From positions 1-22,269 of IMG/VR virus record IMGVR_UViG_3300042691_028904: DNA of 22,269 nucleotides. One strand, written 5' to 3'. The notes under the pieces were generated by a model. The model saw only the letters and a list, made by a program, of their open reading frames with translations, did not search any database and had not been told where the DNA came from. Below are positions 1 to 8,334 of the stretch, one piece after another. Within the stretch, counting starts at the first letter, position 1, and the number at the start of each line of letters is the position of its first letter. The stretch comes from a virus. The translations under genes and the position numbers were made by a program.

Positions 1-547
1 ACATTCCACCAAATAAGAAAGCATCATCAAAAATATCTGGTGGAGACACTATGTTATTACCGCTGATTGCATTATTTGCGATTAAATTTCCAGTAATCTG
101 ATTTACAGCTATAAGATTTCCAGTAATTGTGCCTGCCACAATATTATTACCACGAATAGCATTAACTGCTATTTTGTTACCTAAAACTGCACCATCTGCA
201 ATTTTTGTGGTCGTTACTGCACCAGTAGCAATCTCAGTTTCACCAACAGCACCTGGATCAATTTGTCCAGCACTTACTGTATTGTAAGTTACCAGACTAG
301 CCACAATATTGCGAACTACAATATTATTGTCACCTAAAGGTGGTGCTTCATCAAATGAAATCAATCCGTCAGTTATCGTATATGAAACGGATGGTGTTTG
401 AATTACACCACCAACAGTAACTTCAATTGCTAAAGCATTATCAAATGGCTGTGCAATTTGAAACTGTGTGCAAGCACCATTACCACTAAAGAAGGTAACA
501 TATGGAACATACGAATTAACTTCGGGTCCGTTGCCAACATATGACAT
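1..547 (-). CDS. Tail-fibre-like structural protein, N-terminal part (runs off the window)
   Basis: An open frame of 182 codons begins at ATG 547-545 and continues past base 1, so the C-terminal end is missing. Its ATG shares one base with the stop of the 110-residue gene (TAATG), which suggests translational coupling. Residues about 10-80 read like a small beta-rich domain common in phage fibre and neck proteins (pattern FFSGNGACTQF, then VTVGGVIQTPS, then ISFDEAPPLGDNNIVVRN). Residues 94-122 carry the GAV..TKIADGAV pattern frequent in tail fibres. Residues 123-162 are four tandem decapeptides of the form GNxIxxNxIx, with a fifth degenerate copy to about 172. Such short isoleucine/glycine repeats usually form a trimeric beta-helical shaft. 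By position and content it is a fibre or fibre-attachment protein (inference). The receptor-binding part, if present, lies outside the window. Confidence 0.8.
   Translation of the reverse strand, partial: MSYVGNGPEVNSYVPYVTFFSGNGACTQFQIAQPFDNALAIEVTVGGVIQTPSVSYTITDGLISFDEAPPLGDNNIVVRNIVASLVTYNTVSAGQIDPGAVGETEIATGAVTTTKIADGAVLGNKIAVNAIRGNNIVAGTITGNLIAVNQITGNLIANNAISGNNIVSPPDIFDDAFLFGGM
32..181 (-). repeat. Tandem decapeptide (30-base) repeat GNxIxxNxIx
   Basis: Within the partial fibre gene, residues 123-172 read GNKIAVNAIR, GNNIVAGTIT, GNLIAVNQIT, GNLIANNAIS and a degenerate GNNIVSPPDI. The period is exactly 10 residues (30 bases) with invariant G-N at positions 1-2 and isoleucine at positions 4 and 9. 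The preceding residues 94-122 have a looser version. The regular spacing of aliphatic residues is what a left-handed or triple beta-helix rung would show; that structural reading is inference. Confidence 0.8.
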
Positions 548-879
548 TACGTAATCTCCAGAATTGAAGTAATAACATCAGCAGAAGAAGCTACCGAAGT
601 ATTAACTTGCAGATAATCTCCAGCTTCTAATACAAGTTTTTGATCACCACCAACCGGCACTAATGCACCACCCGGAGCAATCGTAGCATTTTGAACTAGG
701 TAAACATTACCTGTAATTGTGCCACCACTTAAAATGACATTTGCTGAAATAGGTGAGTTAGTAATATTGGCAATAGTCATACCAATAACAGTCGCTTGCA
801 CACCAGCACCAGCGGCGTAAGCATTTTGTGCCGTAGTTCCGGCGGCTTTGAGTGTTTGATTTCTAAACGTATTTGCCAT
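547..879 (-). CDS. Small beta-rich virion structural protein, 110 residues
   Basis: ATG at 879 is preceded by an AGAGGA ribosome-binding site (bases 884-889, 4 bases from the start) and, further upstream, by a late-promoter-like AATAAATA. It is therefore probably the first gene of its own late transcript as well as being reachable by read-through. The protein has no signal peptide or membrane helix. It opens with MANTFRNQTLKAAGTTAQN, then an alternating hydrophobic pattern (VQATVIGMTIANITN), a glycine turn, APGGALVPVGGDQKLVLEAGD and a C-terminal VITSILEIT. I recall this layout from small conserved structural proteins beside phage tail-fibre genes, but I cannot name a family with certainty. 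The neighbours on both sides look like fibre proteins, so a tail-fibre or baseplate accessory role is inferred. Stop TAA overlaps the next start. Confidence 0.8.
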   Translation of the reverse strand: MANTFRNQTLKAAGTTAQNAYAAGAGVQATVIGMTIANITNSPISANVILSGGTITGNVYLVQNATIAPGGALVPVGGDQKLVLEAGDYLQVNTSVASSADVITSILEIT

Positions 880-901
880 AAAATCCTCTGTTTTCCTTCA
901 G

Positions 902-909
902 TATTTATT
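902..909 (-). promoter_or_regulatory. T4-type late promoter-like box AATAAATA upstream of the 110-residue gene
   Basis: The coding strand reads TGAATAAATACTGAAGG, where TGA is the stop of the 306-residue gene. The box agrees with the T4 late promoter TATAAATA at seven of eight positions. It also fits the NATAAATA-like motif reported for T4-like cyanophages (recalled, not checked). With T4 spacing, transcription would start near base 896. That leaves a leader of about 17 bases containing the AGAGGA ribosome-binding site at 884-889. This is the best placed of the three boxes in the window. Confidence 0.6.
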
Positions 910-1829
910 CAACCTAAGGCAATAGAAAAAGCAATTGATGAGTCAATCGCTGCTAAAATTGTGTTATAGATTTGAGTATTTGCTTGACCAACCAAGTTTG
1001 TAATATTACCAGTGCTTGTGTTTAAGTTAGCGGCGTTGATTGAGCCGGCAACACTCAGATCATCGAAACCAATAGAATCTAAAGTCGTATTGCCTGATAT
1101 GGTCAAATTACCATAAATGAATGTATCACCACCAATGTATGCATTGCTTGTGATATTCGCTACGGCAATATTACCACCAACAATTAAGTTTCTAGTGATA
1201 TTTGAACTTGTGCCTGTTACAGTTAAATTGCCCGGCACAGAAAGCGAACTTGATGATAGTTCAATATTCGCAATATTTGCTAACGGTGCAACAATACTGC
1301 CGCCAACATTTAATGTTGTTGTGACATTTGCGGTGATAATGTTACCACTTAATGTTAAATTTGAACCTATCGTATTTCCAATAACAACCAAAGTTTGTGC
1401 AATGCTGGCATTGCCTGCTATGGATAAATCGTTGAAACCAATAGCATCTAAGGTCGTATTGCCTGATATGGTCAAATTACCATGTAAGAATGTATCACCA
1501 CCAACAAACAGTCTATTAGTAACATTGACAGAGGTTATGTTTGCGATTACGTTGGCGTTTCTACCAATCGTTATATCTCTGGGCACCGTAACATCATCAT
1601 TTAAAAACAAAACGTTAGCAATGTTTGCTGTATTTGCTCTTAACGTGTTAATATTTGCTAATGTACGAACATTAAGAGAAGCATCAGAGCCTTCAATAAA
1701 AATTGAAGAGTTTGCATAAAACCCACCACCCGTATTATTAGTCAAATTGTTAGCCACCGCCACCAATGTGGAGGTAGTGGTTAACCACTCTTCAAAAGTA
1801 TTGGCTGTTGAAATTTGATCTATTGCCAT
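909..1829 (-). CDS. Repetitive tail-fibre-like structural protein, 306 residues
   Basis: The start ATG at 1829-1827 follows the upstream stop by one base. The N-terminal 40 residues (MAIDQISTANTFEEWLTTTS...) look like a short attachment segment. Nearly all the rest is a run of short imperfect units such as GNLTISGNTTL, GGNIAVANITSN, NVGGSIVAPLANIAN and LNLSGN-type turns. These are rich in N, T, I, V and G, as expected for a parallel beta-helix fibre shaft. One unit of about 24 residues is nearly duplicated (GGDTFLHGNLTISGNTTLDA and GGDTFIYGNLTISGNTTLDS), about 120 residues apart. The C-terminal 40 residues (NTQIYNTILAAIDSSIAFSIALG) are different and may be a trimerisation or docking end. The N-terminal form TANTFEEWLTTTS recalls fibre-like proteins of marine T4-like phages. 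The structural class is fairly sure, the exact role is not. Confidence 0.8.
   Translation of the reverse strand: MAIDQISTANTFEEWLTTTSTLVAVANNLTNNTGGGFYANSSIFIEGSDASLNVRTLANINTLRANTANIANVLFLNDDVTVPRDITIGRNANVIANITSVNVTNRLFVGGDTFLHGNLTISGNTTLDAIGFNDLSIAGNASIAQTLVVIGNTIGSNLTLSGNIITANVTTTLNVGGSIVAPLANIANIELSSSSLSVPGNLTVTGTSSNITRNLIVGGNIAVANITSNAYIGGDTFIYGNLTISGNTTLDSIGFDDLSVAGSINAANLNTSTGNITNLVGQANTQIYNTILAAIDSSIAFSIALG
1063..1134 (-). repeat. 72-base direct repeat, copy 2 in coding order (inside fibre-like gene)
   Basis: Bases 1063-1134 match bases 1432-1503 at 66 of 72 positions by direct comparison, in the same orientation and frame. The repeat encodes the GGDTF..GNLTISGNTTLD.IGF unit of the fibre shaft. 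Identity is much higher than between other shaft units, pointing to recent duplication or gene conversion. Confidence 0.85.
1432..1503 (-). repeat. 72-base direct repeat, copy 1 in coding order (inside fibre-like gene)
   Basis: Partner of bases 1063-1134. The six differences are scattered, three of them clustered at the codons giving FLH versus FIY. The two copies are 369 bases apart, a multiple of three (123 codons), so recombination between them would delete or add shaft length without breaking the frame. Confidence 0.85.
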
Positions 1830-1830
1830 C

Positions 1831-2052
1831 TTATGTTCTCGTTACAAGTTGTTGAAGAAGATTTTTAATTTCTGATATATCATCTTCTAATTTATTTACT
1901 TTATTTTCCAACTTTTGTTTCTCTTCCTGTTCTTTTAATTTTAGTTCTCTCTCTGCATAATAAGCGGCGAACTCTTCTCTATTGACATTAAGAAGTGCCT
2001 TACTCTCTGTGTCACGATAAAAATTTTGATTGTCTTTTATCTGAACAAACAT
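1831..2052 (-). CDS. Small coiled-coil protein, 73 residues, function unknown
   Basis: ATG at 2052, two bases after the stop of the giant structural gene. A GGAGG ribosome-binding site lies at 2067-2071 inside the upstream coding end, a slightly long 14 bases away. Residues 1-30 are a polar segment (MFVQIKDNQNFYRDTESKALLNVNREEFAAYY). Residues about 30-70 are highly charged and helical, with heptad leucines (ERELKLKEQEEKQKLENKV, then NKLEDDISEIKNLLQQLV), a probable parallel coiled coil. No enzyme motif or membrane segment is seen. It sits between the giant baseplate protein and the fibre gene, so it may be a fibre oligomerisation, connector or assembly protein (inference). I do not recognise a named family. 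Confidence 0.75.
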   Translation of the reverse strand: MFVQIKDNQNFYRDTESKALLNVNREEFAAYYAERELKLKEQEEKQKLENKVNKLEDDISEIKNLLQQLVTRT

Positions 2053-2054
2053 AT

Positions 2055-5000
2055 TTAAACCGTCGCCTCCGGTAATGCAACAACACGCAATTGAGAAACT
2101 AAAGGCACATTAACTGTGCTTGAACCAAACATAACTATCTTAATTGCGAATGACATGAAGTCTTTATATTCGACTCCATTAGCACCCGTATAGCGTACTC
2201 TATTATCAGGATCGCCCGAATTGTAACTTCCTGGAGCAAAAATTGCCTCGAAGAAATCACCTCTGCCTTTTGAAATAGCATTAAGAGTTGTCGAAGTTTC
2301 GGTCATCAATTGATAATTGTTATCATTAAACTCAGAAGGGTCGGATTCTGAAAGTAGTTTGTAATACACAAGAATTCCTGAACCCGGTGGACGATAAAGA
2401 TCCATATAAACACGTAAATCACCGGCATCAAAACCTGGAGCAAGTTGGACTCGTTTTGTGATGTAGCGAATATTTGAGTTACCTCCGGATGCCTTATCTT
2501 CCCCATTATATACGGCAGTAGCACCAGAACCACTTCCTCCAGAAATTGTTAATATCGGTGAAGTGAAGTAACCTGTTCCAGGATTAGTCAACTCAATTCG
2601 AACAATTTTATCACCATCGGTAACTGCCCTTGCTGCACCACCACGATCATCGGCTGTTCCATTTGGATAAGTAAACGTCACACTTCCATTTGTTGTATAT
2701 CCAGAACCTTGATTCACAATAATAAATCCTGTATTTTGCAACTCCATGTTATTGATTTTATTTTCAATCGTCAAAAGATTTAAACGAGTGATGTCAATCA
2801 TTGGAGAAACATCCGGATTATTTGTTGTCAGCGTGGCTCTTACTTGGAATGTAGTATTTCCCGTTGACTTATTAAGTATTCTTCTACCGTATCCATCATC
2901 ACAACTATAGTCGGTATTTTTAACCGTAGTTAAGAGTTCATGAGTTCCGCCGGTCTCAAGTTCTGAAATAAATTCGTAAGAAACATCAGAACCAGATAAA
3001 GCCGCATCTGTGGACATAAGGTTAAAAGTATCAAAGACAGTATTCGCCGAGTAGTCTGTCATATCAACTTCAAAGAATCCTTGTCCAGTACCAGTTGTAA
3101 ACACTCTCTTTTGAATACTGAACATGATGTCTTGTTCTTGATCAGCAGTCCAAGTAGAACCGTTTTGTGATAAGAATAAAGACCCCGTGTAAGGTTGTTC
3201 CGAAATTTTCACAGTAGTTCGAATATCAGTTGCACCAATTTGTGCAATATAACACTCATACCCATTACTGTTCGAAACAAGTACAAATGAATGTTCTCCT
3301 GGTAGTAACAATATTGGAACATCAAATTTAAACTCAGTGTATTTGTTTGAATCTGTTACATCAGGATTATCAGTTATTGTTACTTGATCTGGAGTCAGAG
3401 TTTTTTCGGCATATGGATAAACCACAGCGGAAGAAGGATACCCGTTATCAACTGGTCGGATTTGACAAGTCACCGGAGCAGTTAAATCTTTTGTCTTGAA
3501 GCAAACACGAACAGAATCAATCACGATACCTTGTGGGTATTGATTTGGATTAATCAAGAATGTTTGTGCAAGAGGGTCATAGTATCCAATAACAACGTTG
3601 TTTTTTCTAGTTGTAACAACTGACGATTTGATTGAAGTGACTGTTTCGGTTGTTGTTTCGTTTACAGTTGATCTTGAAACCGTAGGAGTAAAGACTGTCA
3701 CAGAAGTTGTTTGTTTTGTATCTACTTGACCTTGTGACAAAAACTTTACATCTCCATTTGTTCTAGAGTTTTCAATGTTGTTAAACGAGTCATCAATTAA
3801 ACGTAAAACTTTTTCACCGGTTCTGAATACATCTGCTGGTAAAAAGAAAATAGCGGCTGTTGCACCTTCTTTTGTTGTCTCTAAATCACCTATTGTATAA
3901 ACAGAAGTTGAATCTGGAATAGTTGTCCAATTTCCATTAATTGTTGCAATACGGGTAGAGGAATCATATGAACTTATCGTAACAGACTGTCCTTTACCTG
4001 TTCCAGCAAGAATTTGAATTCTTTTATTCACATAATCAGCGGCATTAGTAGCACCACCAGCAGAAAAAGCAAATGTGATCGTGTTGGTTGTGCCAGCAAG
4101 AGCAATTCCTGTTTGATGATACCATTTGTCTGCTCTGTACGTTCTTCCTGTAATATCACCTTTAACCCAAATACCATTTGTTGCACACTGATCCCAAGAA
4201 CCAAAAGGTGCTGTTGGTTGCATATTTACAGAGAACAAATTGTTATTTGAAGTCAATGCTGCACCACCAATTCCAATTACTGTATCTGTACTTAAAAGTT
4301 CTGTGTTCGAAGACGCCTGATAAAAAGTTACAGTTTCAGAGTTCGAAATTGTTGTCTGATATTGCAAGTTATTTTGAACCATCTCAAAACGATTTACTTT
4401 TGCAATTTTATCATTAACATTTACATTATCAAAAAATGCGTTAAGTGAAGTAAAAGGTTTAAATTTAGTGGCCACAACCAATATGTTTTTTGCTCTCATA
4501 AACTGAACAATACTCACATCAATTAATCTATCACCAAAAGATTGAGTAAGTTGTTTAGGTGCAATTGTGCTAACGATGTTTGTACGTGTTTTCTCAAGAG
4601 TTTCTGTCTGAACAACATTAACTCTTTCCGTATAATCCACATCTCTTTTTACTAAGATGCCTGCACCGCCGCCACCGGAAACTGCTACGCCACCACGGGC
4701 TTCAAATCCACGTGCCCAACTGTCATCACCTAAAGCATCTATTCCAATAAGTTCTCTCTTACCCACTTCTCCTATTTCTTGAACGCCAATCACTCTGGTA
4801 TTCCAGTCTCCATATTCAGTAAACTTCATGGCTTCCCATGCTTCTCTGGCTTCAGCACCTCCAGATAAATCGATATTTTGTGACTCTAAACGATTTTCGG
4901 AACGCCAAACATCGGAAGGTGGATCAAGAACAATCGAACCAATGTAATTAACAATATTAAACGGGTTAATATTCATTGTTTTTGATGCTCTGTTCTGTAC

Positions 5001-8000
5001 AACAAAAGGAGTATTTGTTGAAGAAAGCAACATCATTGGACCATTAATATCAACGTTTTGATTTGAAACTGAATTATTAGAAAATACTCTTGTGGAAGCA
5101 AGATTGAATGAGCCACGTAAAGTGCGTGTAACAATGTCGATTGCCGAATTAAAATCGGGTCTGACTACATCAGCCGCACTTTTATCAATAAACGAATCAA
5201 CAAATACGCCATTTTTTGGTCTTGCTATACCAAATGAATCACGAACTGTTCTATCGTTTTTATTAATTGTGGCAAGCTCGGCAATCGATAAAGATGTATA
5301 CAATTCAAGGTTTGTAATTCTCTTATCAAGTTTGGCGATGTCCTTCATTGTATATCTTCTGTGATTAAATGCTTGAATTCTCACAGCAGAAATCAACGTC
5401 ACATAAGGAGGATAACCTAAAATGTAAAGAGTCATTGAATCATCAGGTTCAACAGGCACAACTGGAGTGAGCGATGGTGTTCCTTGTAATACTTGAAACT
5501 CTCTATTTTTATTCAAAACAATTCGGTCAATTCTAGGTAAATAATATTCAAAGTCCATCAAAACATCTAAACCGGGTTCAGCAAGTTTTGGTCCTAAAAC
5601 CGCTTCATCGACATCCAAAATAAAGTTATTTGCTCTAGATGTTGTTGTAGCACTAACACGAACCGGACGGAAATCTAAGTAATCTCTTAGGAAAACTTTT
5701 GATCCTCCTTGTAGTGCGTAAATAGGAATCATATCATAACTGACACCTTTACCACCACTTTCTTGTGTACCAAGTCTTGTATAAGAATCGATATCAAAAT
5801 AACCGGAACCGTTTGAAGAAAATCTGTTATATCGAACGACCAAAGGACCTATTGGAGCGTTTTGTCCTGGTTTTAAGGTAATTGATGACCAATCATAATA
5901 GGAGTCTTTTTGACCGGTATTTAAAATATATCTACTCGTAACATTTGATGATTCGGTAAGTGCATTATATACAGACGTAGTTACATTTGCACCATTCAAA
6001 TCAAAAATAGCGTTAATAGAGTGAACATCAGTCACGTACAACCATTGTGGCTGTCCCGGTCTTCTTTCAATAATTGATTGATTGATGATAGTCTGACCGT
6101 CATTGGGTGCAATATTGGCATTGGTATTACCAGAAACAGCACTACCAAAAACGCTAATATATGTTCCTAGTCCTAATCCCCATGCTGGATCAACCAACTG
6201 AGTATTTGCTTTGATAAATGTTTTTGTTTTTGAAGTTGGATTTGAAGCATTAACAACAGCATAAACGTTTGCTGTCATGTTTGCACCATCTGTTACAGTG
6301 ATTGTTCTTGATGCAGTGTCTACGGTAAAATTTTCAGCCGGAACAGTTCTACCAACTTGATACCAACTTGTACCCGAATTAGTTGGAATAACTTGATAAT
6401 ATCTTTGTTTTGAATCGGTTGTAGTTGCACTTTGTAGAGTTTCTCCAGTACCTAAAGATAATGCTTGCGATACTCCACCAGTAAATGTAACAGTTTGATA
6501 TAATCTTTTATATGAATATGAAAAATCACGTATGGTATTATCAGCAACGTTTTCAACACCAACCCTAACTAGTAAAGGCTCTCTCTTCGAATCTCTGATT
6601 GAAACAGGTTGAAATAATCCTTTAGACTGAACAAGTGTGGTTGTTGATGTACCAATTTGTTCATCTTTTGACAAAGGTGAAACGTTCGCCATTGCAACAC
6701 GGGATAAACCAGGACCAAATCTAACGAGAGATTCGGCATCAGCAAATTTAGGTTCAAGTGTAAATCTAAAATTGGTTCCAACAGCGGTACTAAAAGGTGG
6801 AAAAACTGTAGCAGTTAAACTCGACCCAACATAATCAGTAATTATTCTTACTGAATTGTCACTAGGTGTGTTTAGCGGTGCGCCACCAACAATCCTCAAT
6901 GATAAACCTTTGTACACATCATTGTTTGCAGCAAAGCCAGCAGGAAATACTACTGTACTTGCTGAACCACCTGTTGCATTAATACCATACCCACCGTTCG
7001 CTGCAATAGAACGAGTGTTGACATCTGTTAGATATACTTTGTAAATATAGTTATTACTTTCGCTTGTGTTGCCAGAAACAGAATAAAAAGAAACAAGTTT
7101 AATTTTTGTGTTTCCAATTGTTGTGTTTGCGTAAATTGAAGAATTTCCAGCATAACTAGTTATTTGACCAGTGTTTAATAATGAAATTTCAGCATTAGAA
7201 TATTGATTTGTTGCAAAATTGCCATACATTCCATTGGCAAAAATATAATAACCATATTCAACCTCAATTCTACGATTTTCCACGGTCTCCGTAGTTCTTG
7301 GTTTCGGTACAGTTATCGTTGTTGGCGAATCAGTTCTAAATTCGTAACCTTTAACATATGCTTTACCTGAACCCAAAGTGACATTAGCAAATGCTGAATT
7401 TGAAGAACTATCAGTGAGTTCTAATGGGAAATTTTTAATAACATAATCACCAGACTCATCTTCTGTTCTGCGGGCAAATTCATCACCCAAAGCGGCGTAA
7501 ATTGGAGTATTAACGGTTTTCTGTGGAACACCATCTTGCATGGTTCCTAATTCCACAAACTGTTTTAAATCTGTGCTGCCGATTGGCCTTGTTGCCAATG
7601 TCATTAGAACTTTATAACGATCTGCACCGGGTGCTTGGAAGTTTGAAGAGCCTTGTGCTGGGTCGAGTAGAGTTGTATCTTCAGTGTAATCAATTAAATC
7701 TTCAGATACAGAAAAACCAACAATTGCACTTCCCTCACGGCTGTATTTGTTAACCGCCACGCTTTGTGGTTGCACCTTGACAAAAATTCCATCATAGTAA
7801 AATACACCCTCATTCACAGAAAATGATTGACAGTTTCCAGTAGCATTTGCCGAAGCAGTATTTGCGTAATATGTTATTGCTTGTGGGTTTGTATTTGAAG
7901 TGTAAATGGTTTCATTAACTGTAAATGGCTCACCATATAATTGATTAATAATAAATGTGATTGGTTCACCATTCGTTGCATCTGCGCCATAAGATTTTAA

Positions 8001-8324
8001 AACGTAAGCACGTTTTGTGTTGGCGGAATTTATAATTACTTGTTGATCAAAATTTAAATAAGAAATATCTTGATTTGAATAAGTTGAAGCAATGTTAATA
8101 TAGGCTACATTTTGAATTGTAATTTGACCACCAGTAACCACGGATCCTGTTTTAAAAACATGATCACCAAACTTTTTGATTTGATCTTGTAGGGTAGTTT
8201 GAAGTTGTGTTAATTCACGGGCTTGAACAGCATTTCCCGGTTTAAACAAAACCCTATAATAATTTTTATCATCGTCAAAATCGTCGTAATAAGGATCTTG
8301 ATTAAAATTTGTAGTTAGTGCCAT
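2055..8324 (-). CDS. Giant DUF4815-type baseplate/tail-fibre structural protein, 2089 residues
   Basis: The largest gene here. ATG at 8324 with AAAGG seven bases upstream, 10 bases after the gp8 stop. The N-terminus (residues 1-80: NQDPYYDDFDDDKNYYRVLF, then KPGNAVQARELTQLQTTLQD, then QIKKFGDHVFKTGSVVTGG) is the signature of DUF4815-like virion proteins. Further landmarks are KAYVKGYEF near residue 330, a short helix AKLDKRITNLELYTSL near 1000, a glycine-rich joint (VSGGGGAG) near 1215, VSIVQFMRAKNI near 1270, DPLAQTFLI near 1583, a CQIRPVDNGYPSS lectin-like beta stretch, and a GSGY/GTGY module at 1868-1945. T4 carries genes 9, 10, 11 and 12 at this place. This single protein probably takes over part of the peripheral wedge and fibre-anchoring role; that is inference from position. 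There is no signal peptide, frameshift or internal stop. Confidence 0.82.
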   Translation of the reverse strand: MALTTNFNQDPYYDDFDDDKNYYRVLFKPGNAVQARELTQLQTTLQDQIKKFGDHVFKTGSVVTGGQITIQNVAYINIASTYSNQDISYLNFDQQVIINSANTKRAYVLKSYGADATNGEPITFIINQLYGEPFTVNETIYTSNTNPQAITYYANTASANATGNCQSFSVNEGVFYYDGIFVKVQPQSVAVNKYSREGSAIVGFSVSEDLIDYTEDTTLLDPAQGSSNFQAPGADRYKVLMTLATRPIGSTDLKQFVELGTMQDGVPQKTVNTPIYAALGDEFARRTEDESGDYVIKNFPLELTDSSSNSAFANVTLGSGKAYVKGYEFRTDSPTTITVPKPRTTETVENRRIEVEYGYYIFANGMYGNFATNQYSNAEISLLNTGQITSYAGNSSIYANTTIGNTKIKLVSFYSVSGNTSESNNYIYKVYLTDVNTRSIAANGGYGINATGGSASTVVFPAGFAANNDVYKGLSLRIVGGAPLNTPSDNSVRIITDYVGSSLTATVFPPFSTAVGTNFRFTLEPKFADAESLVRFGPGLSRVAMANVSPLSKDEQIGTSTTTLVQSKGLFQPVSIRDSKREPLLVRVGVENVADNTIRDFSYSYKRLYQTVTFTGGVSQALSLGTGETLQSATTTDSKQRYYQVIPTNSGTSWYQVGRTVPAENFTVDTASRTITVTDGANMTANVYAVVNASNPTSKTKTFIKANTQLVDPAWGLGLGTYISVFGSAVSGNTNANIAPNDGQTIINQSIIERRPGQPQWLYVTDVHSINAIFDLNGANVTTSVYNALTESSNVTSRYILNTGQKDSYYDWSSITLKPGQNAPIGPLVVRYNRFSSNGSGYFDIDSYTRLGTQESGGKGVSYDMIPIYALQGGSKVFLRDYLDFRPVRVSATTTSRANNFILDVDEAVLGPKLAEPGLDVLMDFEYYLPRIDRIVLNKNREFQVLQGTPSLTPVVPVEPDDSMTLYILGYPPYVTLISAVRIQAFNHRRYTMKDIAKLDKRITNLELYTSLSIAELATINKNDRTVRDSFGIARPKNGVFVDSFIDKSAADVVRPDFNSAIDIVTRTLRGSFNLASTRVFSNNSVSNQNVDINGPMMLLSSTNTPFVVQNRASKTMNINPFNIVNYIGSIVLDPPSDVWRSENRLESQNIDLSGGAEAREAWEAMKFTEYGDWNTRVIGVQEIGEVGKRELIGIDALGDDSWARGFEARGGVAVSGGGGAGILVKRDVDYTERVNVVQTETLEKTRTNIVSTIAPKQLTQSFGDRLIDVSIVQFMRAKNILVVATKFKPFTSLNAFFDNVNVNDKIAKVNRFEMVQNNLQYQTTISNSETVTFYQASSNTELLSTDTVIGIGGAALTSNNNLFSVNMQPTAPFGSWDQCATNGIWVKGDITGRTYRADKWYHQTGIALAGTTNTITFAFSAGGATNAADYVNKRIQILAGTGKGQSVTISSYDSSTRIATINGNWTTIPDSTSVYTIGDLETTKEGATAAIFFLPADVFRTGEKVLRLIDDSFNNIENSRTNGDVKFLSQGQVDTKQTTSVTVFTPTVSRSTVNETTTETVTSIKSSVVTTRKNNVVIGYYDPLAQTFLINPNQYPQGIVIDSVRVCFKTKDLTAPVTCQIRPVDNGYPSSAVVYPYAEKTLTPDQVTITDNPDVTDSNKYTEFKFDVPILLLPGEHSFVLVSNSNGYECYIAQIGATDIRTTVKISEQPYTGSLFLSQNGSTWTADQEQDIMFSIQKRVFTTGTGQGFFEVDMTDYSANTVFDTFNLMSTDAALSGSDVSYEFISELETGGTHELLTTVKNTDYSCDDGYGRRILNKSTGNTTFQVRATLTTNNPDVSPMIDITRLNLLTIENKINNMELQNTGFIIVNQGSGYTTNGSVTFTYPNGTADDRGGAARAVTDGDKIVRIELTNPGTGYFTSPILTISGGSGSGATAVYNGEDKASGGNSNIRYITKRVQLAPGFDAGDLRVYMDLYRPPGSGILVYYKLLSESDPSEFNDNNYQLMTETSTTLNAISKGRGDFFEAIFAPGSYNSGDPDNRVRYTGANGVEYKDFMSFAIKIVMFGSSTVNVPLVSQLRVVALPEATV
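2490..2723 (-). repeat. GSGY/GTGY beta module in the giant structural protein
   Basis: Residues about 1868-1945 hold two GxGY units (IIVNQGSGYTTNGSVTF and IELTNPGTGYFTSPILTISG). Each is followed by a glycine-rich GGAARA or GSGATA stretch, and a DGDKIVRIEL strand lies between them. The same arrangement appears in the gp6-, gp7- and gp8-like proteins upstream. Function unknown; the pattern suggests a small beta-sandwich or beta-prism unit. Confidence 0.75.
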
Positions 8325-8334
8325 TTATTAACCT

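Noticed and set aside
1117-1719. A 200-codon plus-strand open frame
   Set aside because: It lies wholly antisense to the repetitive fibre-like gene, which lacks stops on the opposite strand because of its skewed codon content. The predicted product has a low-complexity V/L/P/T composition and no sensible start context.
8322-8330. AATAAATG upstream of and including the start of the giant structural gene as a fourth late promoter
   Set aside because: The motif includes the start codon itself, so transcription would begin inside the gene, and it misses the final A of the box. Similarly CATAAATG at 18962-18969 was not counted.
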